Source: Bacillus mesophilus (GTDB taxonomy: Bacteria; Bacillota; Bacilli; Bacillales; SA4). From it: DNA of 64,000 nt. The stretch covers positions 1 to 64,000 of the forward strand of contig NZ_JAAIWM010000005.1 of NCBI RefSeq assembly GCF_011008845.1. Reading direction: 5' to 3'. The translations under genes were made by a program, and so were the position numbers. Positions within the stretch are counted from its first letter, which is position 1. Each line of letters starts with the position of its first letter. The notes under the pieces were generated by a model, which saw only the letters and a program-made list of their open reading frames with translations, was not told where the DNA came from and did no database searches. This document shows, piece by piece, positions 51,606-61,329 of this stretch.

Positions 51606-52304
51606 TTACTGTGTGAAAGCATTTACTTTCGACCAATCAAATAAGGAACCTGGATCGCTTTTTCTGTTTGGGGCATATTCGTCATGACCTATGATATGAT
51701 CTCTGTTTGGTAATATAGATGGATTCCTCTTTAAAATACTATCCAAGAGATTATTTAAAGATTCGTATTGTGCTTCCGTATAGCCTATATGAGCAGGGTC
51801 AATTGTGTTATATGTCTTGGCGGGAATCATTGAGGTCATCTCTTCCTTTGTTCCAATTGCTAGAAGTTCAATCCCAATTGAATATCCATTAAGGATATCA
51901 TCGTAAAATTCAAATTCTGCTAAATAACCAGGACCTGCGTGGAAGGCTGTTCTGTTTTCAGGAACAAGTCTGTAGATCGTTCCGTCACGAGCAATCATAT
52001 AATTAGTAGAGAATCCATATTCTATAAAGATATTTGTTAGGTCCTCAATGTTATAAGGATCATTTGGTTTAACAGCCGCATTACTCATAAAATGAAGTAC
52101 CACATGTGAAATTGTACCAACCCGTGGCTTAGAATTCTCCTCTGGTAGAGCAATATCAGTCACTTCAATTCCTAGGTCTTCCTCTTCGTGTTGATTTGTA
52201 TCAGCAGCCTTCGCTACCGCACTATTTTGCATCTGTATGTATACTCCAGTTGAAATCACTCCGACTAATATGAGTGAAACATAAATTATCATTTTAACCT
52301 TCAT
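51606..52304 (-). CDS. N-acetylmuramoyl-L-alanine amidase (Amidase_2)
   Basis: 232 residues with an N-terminal membrane segment or signal (about 5-24), then an Amidase_2 zinc-enzyme domain (about 60-220). Probable metal ligands are the His in SHVVLHFMSN, the His in AFHAGPGY or IIGHDEYAP, and the acidic residue in SDPGSLFDW. It cleaves the bond between MurNAc and the stem peptide at the cell surface. The YSIGIELLAIG segment is a family hallmark. The site before ATG is weak (AAGAG). Monocistronic. Confidence 0.88.
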   Translation of the reverse strand: MKVKMIIYVSLILVGVISTGVYIQMQNSAVAKAADTNQHEEEDLGIEVTDIALPEENSKPRVGTISHVVLHFMSNAAVKPNDPYNIEDLTNIFIEYGFSTNYMIARDGTIYRLVPENRTAFHAGPGYLAEFEFYDDILNGYSIGIELLAIGTKEEMTSMIPAKTYNTIDPAHIGYTEAQYESLNNLLDSILKRNPSILPNRDHIIGHDEYAPNRKSDPGSLFDWSKVNAFTQ

Positions 52305-52386
52305 CTTACTCTTGACCCCTTAATATGAGATAGCTTTCATTTTTTATAATTTTACCATATACAAAAGACTTTAACGAATTACTGCC

Positions 52387-52434
52387 GTGGGGGCCTGGCC
52401 CCCGTCGCGTTAAAGCGATGGAGGACAGGCCACC
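52387..52434. repeat. Family 2 palindrome, partly decayed
   Basis: GTGGGGGCCTGGCCCCCGTCGC, then GCGATGGAGGACAGGCCACC, with GTTAAA between. It lies between the divergent amidase and nuclease genes. Confidence 0.78.
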
Positions 52435-52544
52435 ATTGCTTCAATGTGATAAAAGTAATGTTTTCTACTCTATTGGTCGCCTTCTTTAGTTAGTCGTAGT
52501 ATGATATTGATAAATTGATAGTTTATGTGAAGAGGGATATAGAA

Positions 52545-53378
52545 ATGAACTACTTGAAGTTTTATATATTTTTACTTTTGATGTTGGTCGTATGGGGGTA
52601 TTCTTCTACCGTTTCCCTAGCACATAATGGGGATTTAGATGAGCTTGGTGGGCATTTTCGCAATAAGGACTGTGTCTACTTGTTACATGAGCCAACTTCT
52701 CTTGTTGAGTCTGCTAGCAATGTTGAGGAGTTAATTATTCTAATTCAAAAATATAATAGTAATGATTGTAAGCATAGCTTAACGGCTGATCGTGTTGATT
52801 TAGAAGGTCATCAGCTAGATAGCAGTCGTTCATCTACTGAGAATAAAGAGGTACAAGAGGTAAGTTCCTCTACTCCATCTTCTTTGCAGCTTGGATCTAC
52901 TTATCCTGCTACGCTAGAAAGATGTGTGGACGGTGATACGGCTGTTTTAACTGTAAACGGCACCTCGTATAACACCCGTTTCTTATTTATTGATACACCT
53001 GAATATACCTCGCAGAAGGAACCATTTGGGAAAGAAGCTTCAGCTTTTACCTGTGACTTTCTTGAGAAAGGTGACATTACAGTCCAAACCGATGGTAAAG
53101 ATCTATTTGATAAATACGACCGTTTACTAGCTTGGGTATTTGTAGGGGACAAGCTTCATCAGGAGGAAATCACGAAGCTTGGACTGGTTGAAGATTTTTA
53201 TGATTATGGTGATTATATATATGAAGATACAGTCCTAAATGCCATGGAGCACGCAAAGGCAAACGAGGTCGGTATCTACGGCGGGGAGACAGAGCAAGGT
53301 TTTGGTACATGGGGCTACATCCTAATCGGAGTAGGAATCGTATTGACTGTATTTACCATGATACGGAAATTATTTTAG
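52545..53378 (+). CDS. Secreted thermonuclease (SNase-like) with added N- and C-terminal modules
   Basis: 277 residues from MNYLKFY, where GAGGG lies upstream; a TTG 10 codons earlier lacks a site. A signal segment (1-26) is followed by AHNGDLDELGGHFRNKDCVYLLHEP, a His/Gly pattern like the small YHYH-type motifs of Bacillus surface proteins, a Ser/Thr/Glu linker, then the SNase domain (about 115-245). Its catalytic trio is recognisable as the Arg in NTRFLFID, the Glu in DTPE and the Arg in DRLLAWVFV. A final membrane helix (about 254-275) ending in RKLF suggests surface anchoring. It degrades extracellular DNA or RNA. Confidence 0.87.
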   Translation: MNYLKFYIFLLLMLVVWGYSSTVSLAHNGDLDELGGHFRNKDCVYLLHEPTSLVESASNVEELIILIQKYNSNDCKHSLTADRVDLEGHQLDSSRSSTENKEVQEVSSSTPSSLQLGSTYPATLERCVDGDTAVLTVNGTSYNTRFLFIDTPEYTSQKEPFGKEASAFTCDFLEKGDITVQTDGKDLFDKYDRLLAWVFVGDKLHQEEITKLGLVEDFYDYGDYIYEDTVLNAMEHAKANEVGIYGGETEQGFGTWGYILIGVGIVLTVFTMIRKLF

Positions 53379-53464
53379 AATAGAAGGCTAATGACAAGTC
53401 TATAGTCTAAAGTGATAGCTTAGTTTCTTTTATGTAATGTAAAATATAACTTTTCTATAAGCTA

Positions 53465-53496
53465 AAAGAAACCTAGAGGAAAGCCCTCTAGGTTTT
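53465..53496. terminator. Bidirectional terminator
   Basis: AAACCTAGAGG / CCTCTAGGTTT between convergent nuclease and protease genes, with A/T runs on both sides. Confidence 0.85.
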
Positions 53497-55957
53497 ATTG
53501 TAAATAAGCATTGAAATATCTTGTAATTGCTACAGCAAAGTCTCCTCTTGATACTTCCTTTGTAGGTGAAAAACTTGCATGTATGGTTGGCTCCAGATCA
53601 TAAGGACCTTGTGTTACATTAAAGGTGGCGTTTAGGATATTTAAATCTAACGCTACTTGAACATAACCTCTTAATTCAGTTGGGATATCTGCTTGATCTT
53701 CAATAAGAATTCTTTCGTCTCCGTACTGAACCGTAATATCACCTGTTACGTTTTTAGCTTCTGCTTCTAAACCTAGTGCTTGAACTAGAGAGTAAGCAAG
53801 TTCAGCTCTTGTTACAGTACCTTTTGGAGCAAAAGAGCCATCAGCCTTTGGTAACATGACTCCACTAAATACATGGTTAACATCACGGAAAGCAGCACCT
53901 TTGGCAGCTACCGCTCCAACAAAAGCAGTGTCTTCACTTGTAACGTCAGTGAATGATGGTGTTCCTGGCAACGATTGACGAATTTCTGCACCCATGACCA
54001 AGTATTTCGCTAAATCCTTACGAAGTAGCTTTCCATTAGGCTTGAAGCTTCCGTTACTAACCCCATCTACCAATCTTTCATTCACAGCTGTTTTAATGGC
54101 AGCTGCTGCTGGATGTCCTTCAATATCATTTAACCCTGTAAATCCACTTATTTTTGTAAAAGCGAGAGTTCCCTCAATTACCTCTGGTGTAGCTACAGCA
54201 AGAGGATTCACTGCATTCCCTTGCAAACCTCTGATTTCAGCCGTCCATTCACCTGGAGTTGGATTTGTAACAGAAACTGTACGGTCATAATATAGCGCAA
54301 AAAGCAACGAAATGCCTGAACTATATTCCGTTCCATCTGGCGAAATTAACACAAGATTAATGGGATTTCCTTCGCCTATTAAACCTTCTCCATTTACTTT
54401 GGCAACTAGATTTGAAAGACCCTCTTCTACATTAAACTTGTATGCATTATCAGATACTAGTGTTAAAGGATTATAGTCTACCGAGAAATTTTGACGCTCC
54501 GTTTCACTTTCCACATTACTAGTAAAATTTCCGTATAGATTAACTGTTTCACCATACGATTTATTAGTAAAAGCTTTGTCCACAGCTGCATAGGCATTAA
54601 CATACCCAGCACCTACCTCCCAAGATTCATAGCCTGGCATATTTGTTGCAGTGTCCTGAAGTAACTGCTTGATTTCATCAGGTGATAAAAGAGGATTTGC
54701 TTCTAGTAGCAACGCAACTATTCCAGCTACATGAGGTGTTGCCATTGATGTCCCACTTTTAACTGTATAGTAAGGAAGATGAGCTGTATCAATCTTCTCT
54801 GCATCTGTATCAGTTGAAATTAAGTTTAAAGGTGAGACGGTTTTGGTAGAAACAACATCTACACCTGGTGCAGTAATGGTTGGGCGATCTTCCCATGTCC
54901 ATTCCTGACCATCCATTGTAAAGGTTCCACCTACACCTTTCGTACCACGTGATGAGAAGTCAACAAGAGTTCCATCATGCTGACCTGCTGCAACAGAGAT
55001 GACCCAAGGAGCCTTTGCATAGGGATTATGAGTATCTTCTCCAGCCCCTGAATTACCAGCAGCGAATAAAACAGTGATACCGCGATCATAGGCTTCTTTA
55101 CTCGCAATATTGATCGGATCAAATGGGTCAAATCCACCTGATGATCCCCAAGAGTTTGTAATCACACGAATGTTGTATTCTGTCTGGTGGGTAATCGCGT
55201 AATCAAATCCACCAATGCCATCTAGAATTAGTAATGCTCCACCAGAGCCATAGCCAATTAAGTCGGCGCCTGGTGCAACTCCTTCATACTTTCCACTAGA
55301 CATTGCACCAGTACCACCAACTGTTCCAGCCACATGAGTACCATGCCCTGAGTTTGTATCAGTGTTGATGATATTTTCCACATAAGAGACTGGTAATAAA
55401 GTAGGTTCTAAAGCATTTAGATTTGTAGTTCCTAGGACATTTTGCACAAGATTTCTTCCAAATTCATGGTCCTTGTGAGTTCCATCTACTCCACTATCGT
55501 TTACAACTACCCCTACTCCTTTACCAGAGACAGGAAATCCTCCATTTAACTTACGTAGACCATCATCACTACGAGCTTTATCAACACCTGTAACAGACGT
55601 ATCAATATCATTTACAAACTCTAGCTTTTCATTTAAGTATAGTGATAATACTTGATCACTTGCGGCAAGGCTCTCAATTTGAGATTTTGTTGCTACTATA
55701 CCCGCCATAGGTAATGAATGCATGGTGATACCCGTTGTAACACCTAGTTGATCTAACAGATTCAGCTGGTCAGCAGTAGGTGCTCCCTCCGACTTAAAGG
55801 TAATAATCACCTGATAAGGACCTACATCAGTTGTGATTGCCTCCTTTAATGACTCCCCAACTACAGCTAAACTAGAAGCCTTTGTTGGTGCAGTCGTAGA
55901 AAAACTAATCGAACAAACCATAACAATAGCAAGAATAAGACTGACTAATTTCTTCAC
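53495..55957 (-). CDS. SLH-domain subtilisin-like serine protease (copy 1)
   Basis: 820 residues. Signal peptide (1-28), an inhibitor-I9-like propeptide region (about 45-115), then an S8 domain with catalytic D154 (VVNDSGVDGTH), H205 (SGHGTHVAG) and S404 (GTSMATPH). A beta-rich region (about 480-610) is followed by S-layer homology modules (about 620-820: DIEGHPAAAAIKTAVNERLVDGVSNGSFKPNGKLLRKDLAKYLV and two more), which would bind pyruvylated wall polymers. It is a cell-surface protease. Tandem paralogue of the next gene, with the same layout and strong similarity through the S8 and SLH parts. Confidence 0.93.
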   Translation of the reverse strand: MKKLVSLILAIVMVCSISFSTTAPTKASSLAVVGESLKEAITTDVGPYQVIITFKSEGAPTADQLNLLDQLGVTTGITMHSLPMAGIVATKSQIESLAASDQVLSLYLNEKLEFVNDIDTSVTGVDKARSDDGLRKLNGGFPVSGKGVGVVVNDSGVDGTHKDHEFGRNLVQNVLGTTNLNALEPTLLPVSYVENIINTDTNSGHGTHVAGTVGGTGAMSSGKYEGVAPGADLIGYGSGGALLILDGIGGFDYAITHQTEYNIRVITNSWGSSGGFDPFDPINIASKEAYDRGITVLFAAGNSGAGEDTHNPYAKAPWVISVAAGQHDGTLVDFSSRGTKGVGGTFTMDGQEWTWEDRPTITAPGVDVVSTKTVSPLNLISTDTDAEKIDTAHLPYYTVKSGTSMATPHVAGIVALLLEANPLLSPDEIKQLLQDTATNMPGYESWEVGAGYVNAYAAVDKAFTNKSYGETVNLYGNFTSNVESETERQNFSVDYNPLTLVSDNAYKFNVEEGLSNLVAKVNGEGLIGEGNPINLVLISPDGTEYSSGISLLFALYYDRTVSVTNPTPGEWTAEIRGLQGNAVNPLAVATPEVIEGTLAFTKISGFTGLNDIEGHPAAAAIKTAVNERLVDGVSNGSFKPNGKLLRKDLAKYLVMGAEIRQSLPGTPSFTDVTSEDTAFVGAVAAKGAAFRDVNHVFSGVMLPKADGSFAPKGTVTRAELAYSLVQALGLEAEAKNVTGDITVQYGDERILIEDQADIPTELRGYVQVALDLNILNATFNVTQGPYDLEPTIHASFSPTKEVSRGDFAVAITRYFNAYLQ

Positions 55958-56121
55958 GTATCTTTCACCCTTTCCTCCTGATAATCTTCACACTACAATT
56001 ATTACAAGAAATTGGCCCCAAACCTATTCCACTAATGGAGTAAAATCACTACACAAGCGTACTATCTTTCAATCATACAAAAGTATTACTAATCTAGTAC
56101 TCTTCTCCCCTCCTTTAACTA

Positions 56122-56158
56122 ATTAACGCATTGGGGGCCTGGCCCCCAATGCGTTAAT
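56122..56158. repeat. Family 2 palindrome, perfect 37-nt inverted repeat
   Basis: Eighteen bases (ATTAACGCATTGGGGGCC), a central T, then the exact complement. It lies between the two subtilase genes. Confidence 0.92.
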
Positions 56159-56200
56159 GTGGTAAAGCTATTCAAAATTGTTAGCCAATCAATCTACCTT

Positions 56201-58687
56201 TTAGTATTGTGCGTAGTAGCGAGTGATTGCCACTGCGAAGTCACCGCGTGTTAGGTTGTGAGTTGGCTTAAATGTTGCTGTTACTGTTGGTGTTAGGTCG
56301 TATGGTCCTTGTGTTACATCAAAGTAAGCATTTAGTATGTTTAGATCTAGTGCAAGTTGTACGTATCCACGTAGGTGGGCTGGTACTTCTGATGAATCAG
56401 AGATTGCGACTCTTTCGCTGCCATACTGTATAGTTATTTCGTCATGATTTCGAGATTCTGCTTCTGCTTGTAAGCCTAGATTTTGAACTAGAGTGTAAGC
56501 TAGTTCTGCACGTGAAACTGCACTGTTTGGTGAGAACTTTCCATCAGTTGTTGGTAAGAGTACACCTTTTCCGTTATAGCCCACATCACGAAGTGCTGCG
56601 CCGTTTGCAACTACTGCTTCAGCAAATGCTGCATCTGTTGCGTTCACATCCTTAAAAGATGCTACACCTGATAATGGTAGATATTGACGTACTCCCGCTC
56701 CCATTACCACGTATTTAGCTAAGTCTATGCGCTTTAGGTTTTCGTCTGGCTTGTAATTTCCATCAGAATAGCTGTCTAGTAATCTTTCACTTACCCCAAT
56801 TTTAATAGCTGACTCTGCTGGATGACCTTTAATGTCATTCAATCCAGTAAATCCTGCAGCTGTCTTAAATGCAAGCTCGCCGGTTATGCTCTCTTCAAGA
56901 GCTATTCCATTTAATCCTTCCAGCTCAACTTTCCAAGTACCCGCTTGTGGTGAAACTACCTGAACAGTTCTATCTGTGTACAACGGGAATAATAAATAGA
57001 TTCCTGAACTGTAGCGTGTACCATCCGGAGCAACTAGTGCTAAATTAATGCTATTTCCTGTTAACCCTAATAACCCTTTTGCATTAATCCGTGCTGTTAG
57101 CTCTGTTAATCCTTCTTCCACTTCAAAAGTATAGGAATTTCCAGTTAAGTTTAATGAGCTATAGTTAATGGTAAAAGGAGCTCTTTCTGTGTTTAATTCA
57201 ACATTAGCATTAAATGTAAGATTGTCATTAAGGGTCGTACCGTACTCACGTTCTGTGAATGCCGCATCCACTGCTGCGTATGCATTCACATATCCAGCTC
57301 CTACCTCCCAGTTCTCATAACCTGGCATATTAGTAGCTGTATTTTGTAGAATGGTCTTTACTTCAGCAGGCGATAACGTTGGGTTAGCCTCTAGTAGTAA
57401 CGCAATGACTCCCGCTACATGAGGGGCAGCCATTGAAGTACCACTTAATGATAAATAGTACGGAACATGTGCTGGATCTAACACAGATGCATCATCTGTT
57501 AAGCCTAAATACATAGTCGGATCGACTGTCGTTGCTCTTGTAGAGACAATGTCCTGACCAGGTGCCGTAACTGTAGGGCGGTCAACCCAAGTAAAAGTTT
57601 CTCCATCTACAACAATTGTTCCACCTTTTCCATCAACTCCACGAGATGAGAAATCAGCTAGCTTACCTTGCTTCGTTCCAGCTGCTACCGTAATCACCCA
57701 AGGAGCCTTTTTATAGTTACCCGTAATCGTTGACTCTCCTGGGCCAGAATTCCCTGCAGAGAATACTGTTACTACTCCTCTATCATACAATTTCTTTGTC
57801 GCAACATTAATTGGATCAAATGGGTCAAAATCTGCTCCTACTTCACCCGTTGTGCCCCATGAATTCGTAATCACGCGGATATTATATTCGTACTGATGTG
57901 TTAATGCATAGTCAAAGCCACCTAATGTATCTAAAATCGCAATAGCAGCTCCAGAGCCATACCCTATTAAATCAGCTCCTGGTGCAACTCCTTCATATAA
58001 CCCTCCAGACATCTCACCTGTTCCGCCAACAATACCAGCAACGTGAGTTCCATGTCCCCCTGTAATGTCAGTCGTAACCACGTCTTCCTGATAAGTAATC
58101 GGAAGTAAAGAATTAACAGCATGTAGATTAATCGATGCCATTACATTTTGAACAACATGATCGCCGTACTCTAGATCCTGATGAGTCCCATCAATTCCGC
58201 TATCATTAACAACCACTCCGATTCCCTTACCCGAAACCGGTAATCCACCATTTTGCTTTCGTAATGTGTCATCTTCACGAAGTTGGTCCACACCCGTTAG
58301 CTCAGTGCCAGTAGCATTTTCGAATTCAACGCGCTCATTGTCATAAATAGAAAACACTTCTGAGTTTTTTGCCAGAGCTAAAATTTGCTCAGGAGTTGCT
58401 AACACTCCTGCCATTGGAAGGTTTTGAAAGGCTACTCCTTGAGTAATTCCTAAATCACTTAAAAGCTTTAATTGTGATTCCGTTGGTGAATCCTCACCAC
58501 GAAATGTAACGATTACATCAATCGGTTCCACTTTCGTCTTTAAAATCTCCGTTAAATCTACATCAACAACTCCTTCTTCTAAGGTGTATCCCTCTTCTAA
58601 GGTGTATCCTGCATGTGTAACGGGGATTGCTGTGTAAAAAGTCGCAATTAAAAGAACAAATGATAACAATAGTCCTTTGATCTTCAA
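56201..58687 (-). CDS. SLH-domain subtilisin-like serine protease (copy 2)
   Basis: 828 residues if started at TTG 58687 (KIKGLLLSFVLL), which has AGGAGGG 7 nt upstream; an ATG 10 codons earlier would place that site inside the gene. Signal peptide, a tandem duplicated GYTLEEG at about 27-39, propeptide region, S8 domain with D162, H212 and S418 (GTSMAAPH), a beta-rich linker and SLH modules at the C-terminus (FTGLNDIKGHPAESAIKIGVSERLLDSYSDGNYKPDE onward). Same layout as copy 1, so probably a tandem duplication. The operator-like palindrome at 58799 and a two-component system lie directly upstream. Confidence 0.92.
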   Translation of the reverse strand: MKIKGLLLSFVLLIATFYTAIPVTHAGYTLEEGYTLEEGVVDVDLTEILKTKVEPIDVIVTFRGEDSPTESQLKLLSDLGITQGVAFQNLPMAGVLATPEQILALAKNSEVFSIYDNERVEFENATGTELTGVDQLREDDTLRKQNGGLPVSGKGIGVVVNDSGIDGTHQDLEYGDHVVQNVMASINLHAVNSLLPITYQEDVVTTDITGGHGTHVAGIVGGTGEMSGGLYEGVAPGADLIGYGSGAAIAILDTLGGFDYALTHQYEYNIRVITNSWGTTGEVGADFDPFDPINVATKKLYDRGVVTVFSAGNSGPGESTITGNYKKAPWVITVAAGTKQGKLADFSSRGVDGKGGTIVVDGETFTWVDRPTVTAPGQDIVSTRATTVDPTMYLGLTDDASVLDPAHVPYYLSLSGTSMAAPHVAGVIALLLEANPTLSPAEVKTILQNTATNMPGYENWEVGAGYVNAYAAVDAAFTEREYGTTLNDNLTFNANVELNTERAPFTINYSSLNLTGNSYTFEVEEGLTELTARINAKGLLGLTGNSINLALVAPDGTRYSSGIYLLFPLYTDRTVQVVSPQAGTWKVELEGLNGIALEESITGELAFKTAAGFTGLNDIKGHPAESAIKIGVSERLLDSYSDGNYKPDENLKRIDLAKYVVMGAGVRQYLPLSGVASFKDVNATDAAFAEAVVANGAALRDVGYNGKGVLLPTTDGKFSPNSAVSRAELAYTLVQNLGLQAEAESRNHDEITIQYGSERVAISDSSEVPAHLRGYVQLALDLNILNAYFDVTQGPYDLTPTVTATFKPTHNLTRGDFAVAITRYYAQY

Positions 58688-58798
58688 AATAAACCCTCCT
58701 ATTTTAGAATGACACATTTTCTTATATTATCTAATAGGAAAGTCCCCAGTGCTATTCTGCATATGGGGTAACTTTTATCGACAGAGGTACTATTCTTC

Positions 58799-58816
58799 AT
58801 ACTACTTAAGTAGTAT
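58799..58816. promoter_or_regulatory. Perfect 18-bp palindrome upstream of the SLH protease
   Basis: ATACTACTTAAGTAGTAT lies between the protease start (112 nt away) and the end of the LuxR-type regulator gene. Candidate operator, possibly for that regulator. Confidence 0.45.
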
Positions 58817-58833
58817 ATTGAATTTTTAAATAA

Positions 58834-58858
58834 CAAAAAAAGACCACCTAAGTAGTCT
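58834..58858 (-). terminator. Terminator of the two-component operon
   Basis: On the minus strand GACTAC / GTGGTC (one G-T pair), then seven T residues. The stop codon lies in the loop. Confidence 0.78.
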
Positions 58859-59501
58859 CCGGTAAATTCACTAACTGATGCTGGACTGCGTAGATCACAA
58901 CTTGTGATCGACTCTTTACATTCAGCTTTTTAAAAATTTTACTAACATGTATTTTCACTGTTTTATCACTTATAAACAATACTTCCGCAATTTCTTTATT
59001 GCTTAATCCATCGACTAAGCACTGAAGAACTTCCTTTTCGCGCTCTGTGAGAGCCTGATCCTCACCCTCTTGATTTTTTTGTTGATGAAAGCTTAAAAGC
59101 TTTTTCGTCATGGAGGGGTGAATAACGGACTCGCCTTTTGCGACGGTTCTAATTGCATCAATGACCTGGTCAAAAGGGGCATCCTTCAATAAATATCCAT
59201 CTGCTCCCTCTCGAATCGCCGCCATGAAATACTCATCATGACTATGCATCGTTAGTACAAGAATCTTCTTTTCTGGATAAAGCTTTTTTAAAATACCTGT
59301 TACTTCAACTCCATTCATTTTCGGCATATTAATATCCATTAACACTACATCAGGATTGCATTCCTTGACTTTAAAAACAGCTTCTTCTCCAGATATAGCT
59401 TCCCCAACTACCTGAATATCACTTTCTATTTCTAATAGATTTCTTAGCCCGTCTCGTAATATCGCGTGATCATCTACTAGCATCAGCTTGATCATATTCA
59501 A
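58848..59501 (-). CDS. NarL/LuxR-family response regulator
   Basis: 217 residues. The receiver domain (about 4-120) has phospho-acceptor D56 ([13 protein letters not shown]), acidic pair D10-D11 and the Lys in LLKDAPFD. The C-terminal LuxR helix-turn-helix spans about 150-210 ([43 protein letters not shown]). It overlaps the histidine kinase gene by 32 nt, so the two form a pair. Targets are unknown; the adjacent SLH protease gene with a palindrome in its upstream region is the first candidate (inference). Confidence 0.92.
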   Translation of the reverse strand: MNMIKLMLVDDHAILRDGLRNLLEIESDIQVVGEAISGEEAVFKVKECNPDVVLMDINMPKMNGVEVTGILKKLYPEKKILVLTMHSHDEYFMAAIREGADGYLLKDAPFDQVIDAIRTVAKGESVIHPSMTKKLLSFHQQKNQEGEDQALTEREKEVLQCLVDGLSNKEIAEVLFISDKTVKIHVSKIFKKLNVKSRSQVVIYAVQHQLVNLPETT

Positions 59502-61329
59502 ACCCCTCCTCTACTCCCATTTTAGGTACCATAATGGAAATCTCTGTTCCTTGCTCTTGTTTGCTATCAATTTGCAAGGATGCCCCTATTTTCTCAGCTC
59601 CATCATTCATTTGCAGAATCCCAAAGTGGGGTTCCTTTTGCGCTTTCATCATCGCCTCTAAAAGTGAGAAACCTTTACCATTATCTTTTACACGTAATAA
59701 GATATGCTCCTTTTGATAGCTTAGTAATACGTCTACCTTTGTTGCATCAGCATGCTTCACAATATTTTGTACGCTTTCTTGAAAGGTATCATACAGAATC
59801 TTTTCCACCATTGAACTAAGTGGCTTGATATTTCCCCTCTCCTCATATGAAAAGCTGAGACCTGTTTCTTTTTCAAAGGTAGAGATTCTTTGCTTAATCG
59901 CAGATTGAAGTCCTACTCGTTCTGTTAAGTAGGGCCTTAATGCATAGATGGATTGTCTAACCTGTTTTAAGCTTCCACGTAGTTGGTCCATACTATCTGC
60001 TACTAAAGCTTGAGTTTCCTCCGAGGATCTCCCCCATTTTCTTTGAGCTGTTTCAAGCTTCATTAAAGCCCCTGCAATCGTTTGAGCCACCCCATCATGG
60101 ATGTCTCTAGCAATTCGGTTTCGCTCCTCTAAAATACTACGTTTCTCCTTCTCTGCAATCAATAACCTTGTTTTGATACTAACCGCAAGCTGATTGGATA
60201 GTGTTGCAATCGCTTGGATTTCCTCATGATTAAAGCTTCTCGTTCTACTTCTTGATATCGCAAAAACACCAACCGTTTCCTGGTCAACCACGAGAGGTGC
60301 ATAAACGAAGCTTCTTTGCCTCGGCTCAAAGTACACATCTATTAAGTTGGGTTCTCTTTTTCGGTCTGCGATCATAAGAGGCTGCTTTAAATTTTGAAGC
60401 AGCATGACCATGTCTTCCGTTAATGGCACTTGCGTTTGAATTTTTCCTTTATGTGTATTCATCTTCCATTGGCCATTTTCGTTTGTCCAGAGAATCATAC
60501 CTTCAACATCAATAAGGTCATGAAAGCTAGTTTTTAACGCATCCAGCCAATCCTCACTGGGAAGCATTTTGTTTAGATTAGAGGTTAGAGAAAACAGCGC
60601 CTTTAGACGATTCCGTTCCTTTCTTAATCTGACGATAGATGAGCTTAGTAAGGCAAGCCCTACTAGTGGTGAAAAGAAGAAGAAAAAGGTAAAGGCATCA
60701 ATTTCACCTCGATTTTGACTACCGAGCACTAAAAATAAACAACCATATACAAACGAAATTCCTAGACTATTAAGCTCTGAAATGAATTTCTGCTTCCAAA
60801 CCTTGAAGTGATAATGCTGTGGGCGTAAAAATAATACAATATCTACAATTAAATTATTTACACTATAAAAGAAAATCGATAAAAGGGCTAACTCAATGAT
60901 ATGTAACATCACTACATTAGAAAGCTGAATATAATTGGTCATCAACCAGTTTGAGATACTTGCCCCTACAAGTAAACTAATGATTAACTGTGAGGGATTA
61001 AAAAAAATGATTCGCAGAGGTCTTCTCTTCATTACACTAATGATAAACATGATTACTGCATAGCTGATTACCGCAAGAGGTAAATCGAATATAAAATAAA
61101 TAACGAATACAACAGGAAAGCTGATTGAGGAGAATCCCCTATACACTGGCATCGGGTAGTATTCACAGATTACTAGAAAAATAAGCAGCAGTCCAAAAAC
61201 CCATGGGTCATTCCATGATTGAATTTCATCTATCTGTAAGTACACAACGAGCCAGCCCATTATTGATATAGCTGTCATAAAAAGCCGATCAGGACTATCT
61301 ATAAAAGATAAAACTTTTTTCTTTGTCAT
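59470..61329 (-). CDS. Membrane sensor histidine kinase, GAF/HisKA_3 type
   Basis: 619 residues. Six to eight membrane helices fill 1-235 (MASE-like N-terminus). A GAF domain (about 250-395; IAVSIKTR end) precedes HisKA_3 with H411 ([18 protein letters not shown]) and a HATPase_c domain (about 500-605; [31 protein letters not shown]). This is the NarX/DegS/LiaS class that pairs with LuxR-type regulators, and its partner is the overlapping downstream gene. The signal is unknown; the GAF domain suggests an internal small-molecule or redox input (inference). GGAGGGG precedes ATG. Confidence 0.92.
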   Translation of the reverse strand: MTKKKVLSFIDSPDRLFMTAISIMGWLVVYLQIDEIQSWNDPWVFGLLLIFLVICEYYPMPVYRGFSSISFPVVFVIYFIFDLPLAVISYAVIMFIISVMKRRPLRIIFFNPSQLIISLLVGASISNWLMTNYIQLSNVVMLHIIELALLSIFFYSVNNLIVDIVLFLRPQHYHFKVWKQKFISELNSLGISFVYGCLFLVLGSQNRGEIDAFTFFFFFSPLVGLALLSSSIVRLRKERNRLKALFSLTSNLNKMLPSEDWLDALKTSFHDLIDVEGMILWTNENGQWKMNTHKGKIQTQVPLTEDMVMLLQNLKQPLMIADRKREPNLIDVYFEPRQRSFVYAPLVVDQETVGVFAISRSRTRSFNHEEIQAIATLSNQLAVSIKTRLLIAEKEKRSILEERNRIARDIHDGVAQTIAGALMKLETAQRKWGRSSEETQALVADSMDQLRGSLKQVRQSIYALRPYLTERVGLQSAIKQRISTFEKETGLSFSYEERGNIKPLSSMVEKILYDTFQESVQNIVKHADATKVDVLLSYQKEHILLRVKDNGKGFSLLEAMMKAQKEPHFGILQMNDGAEKIGASLQIDSKQEQGTEISIMVPKMGVEEGFEYDQADASR

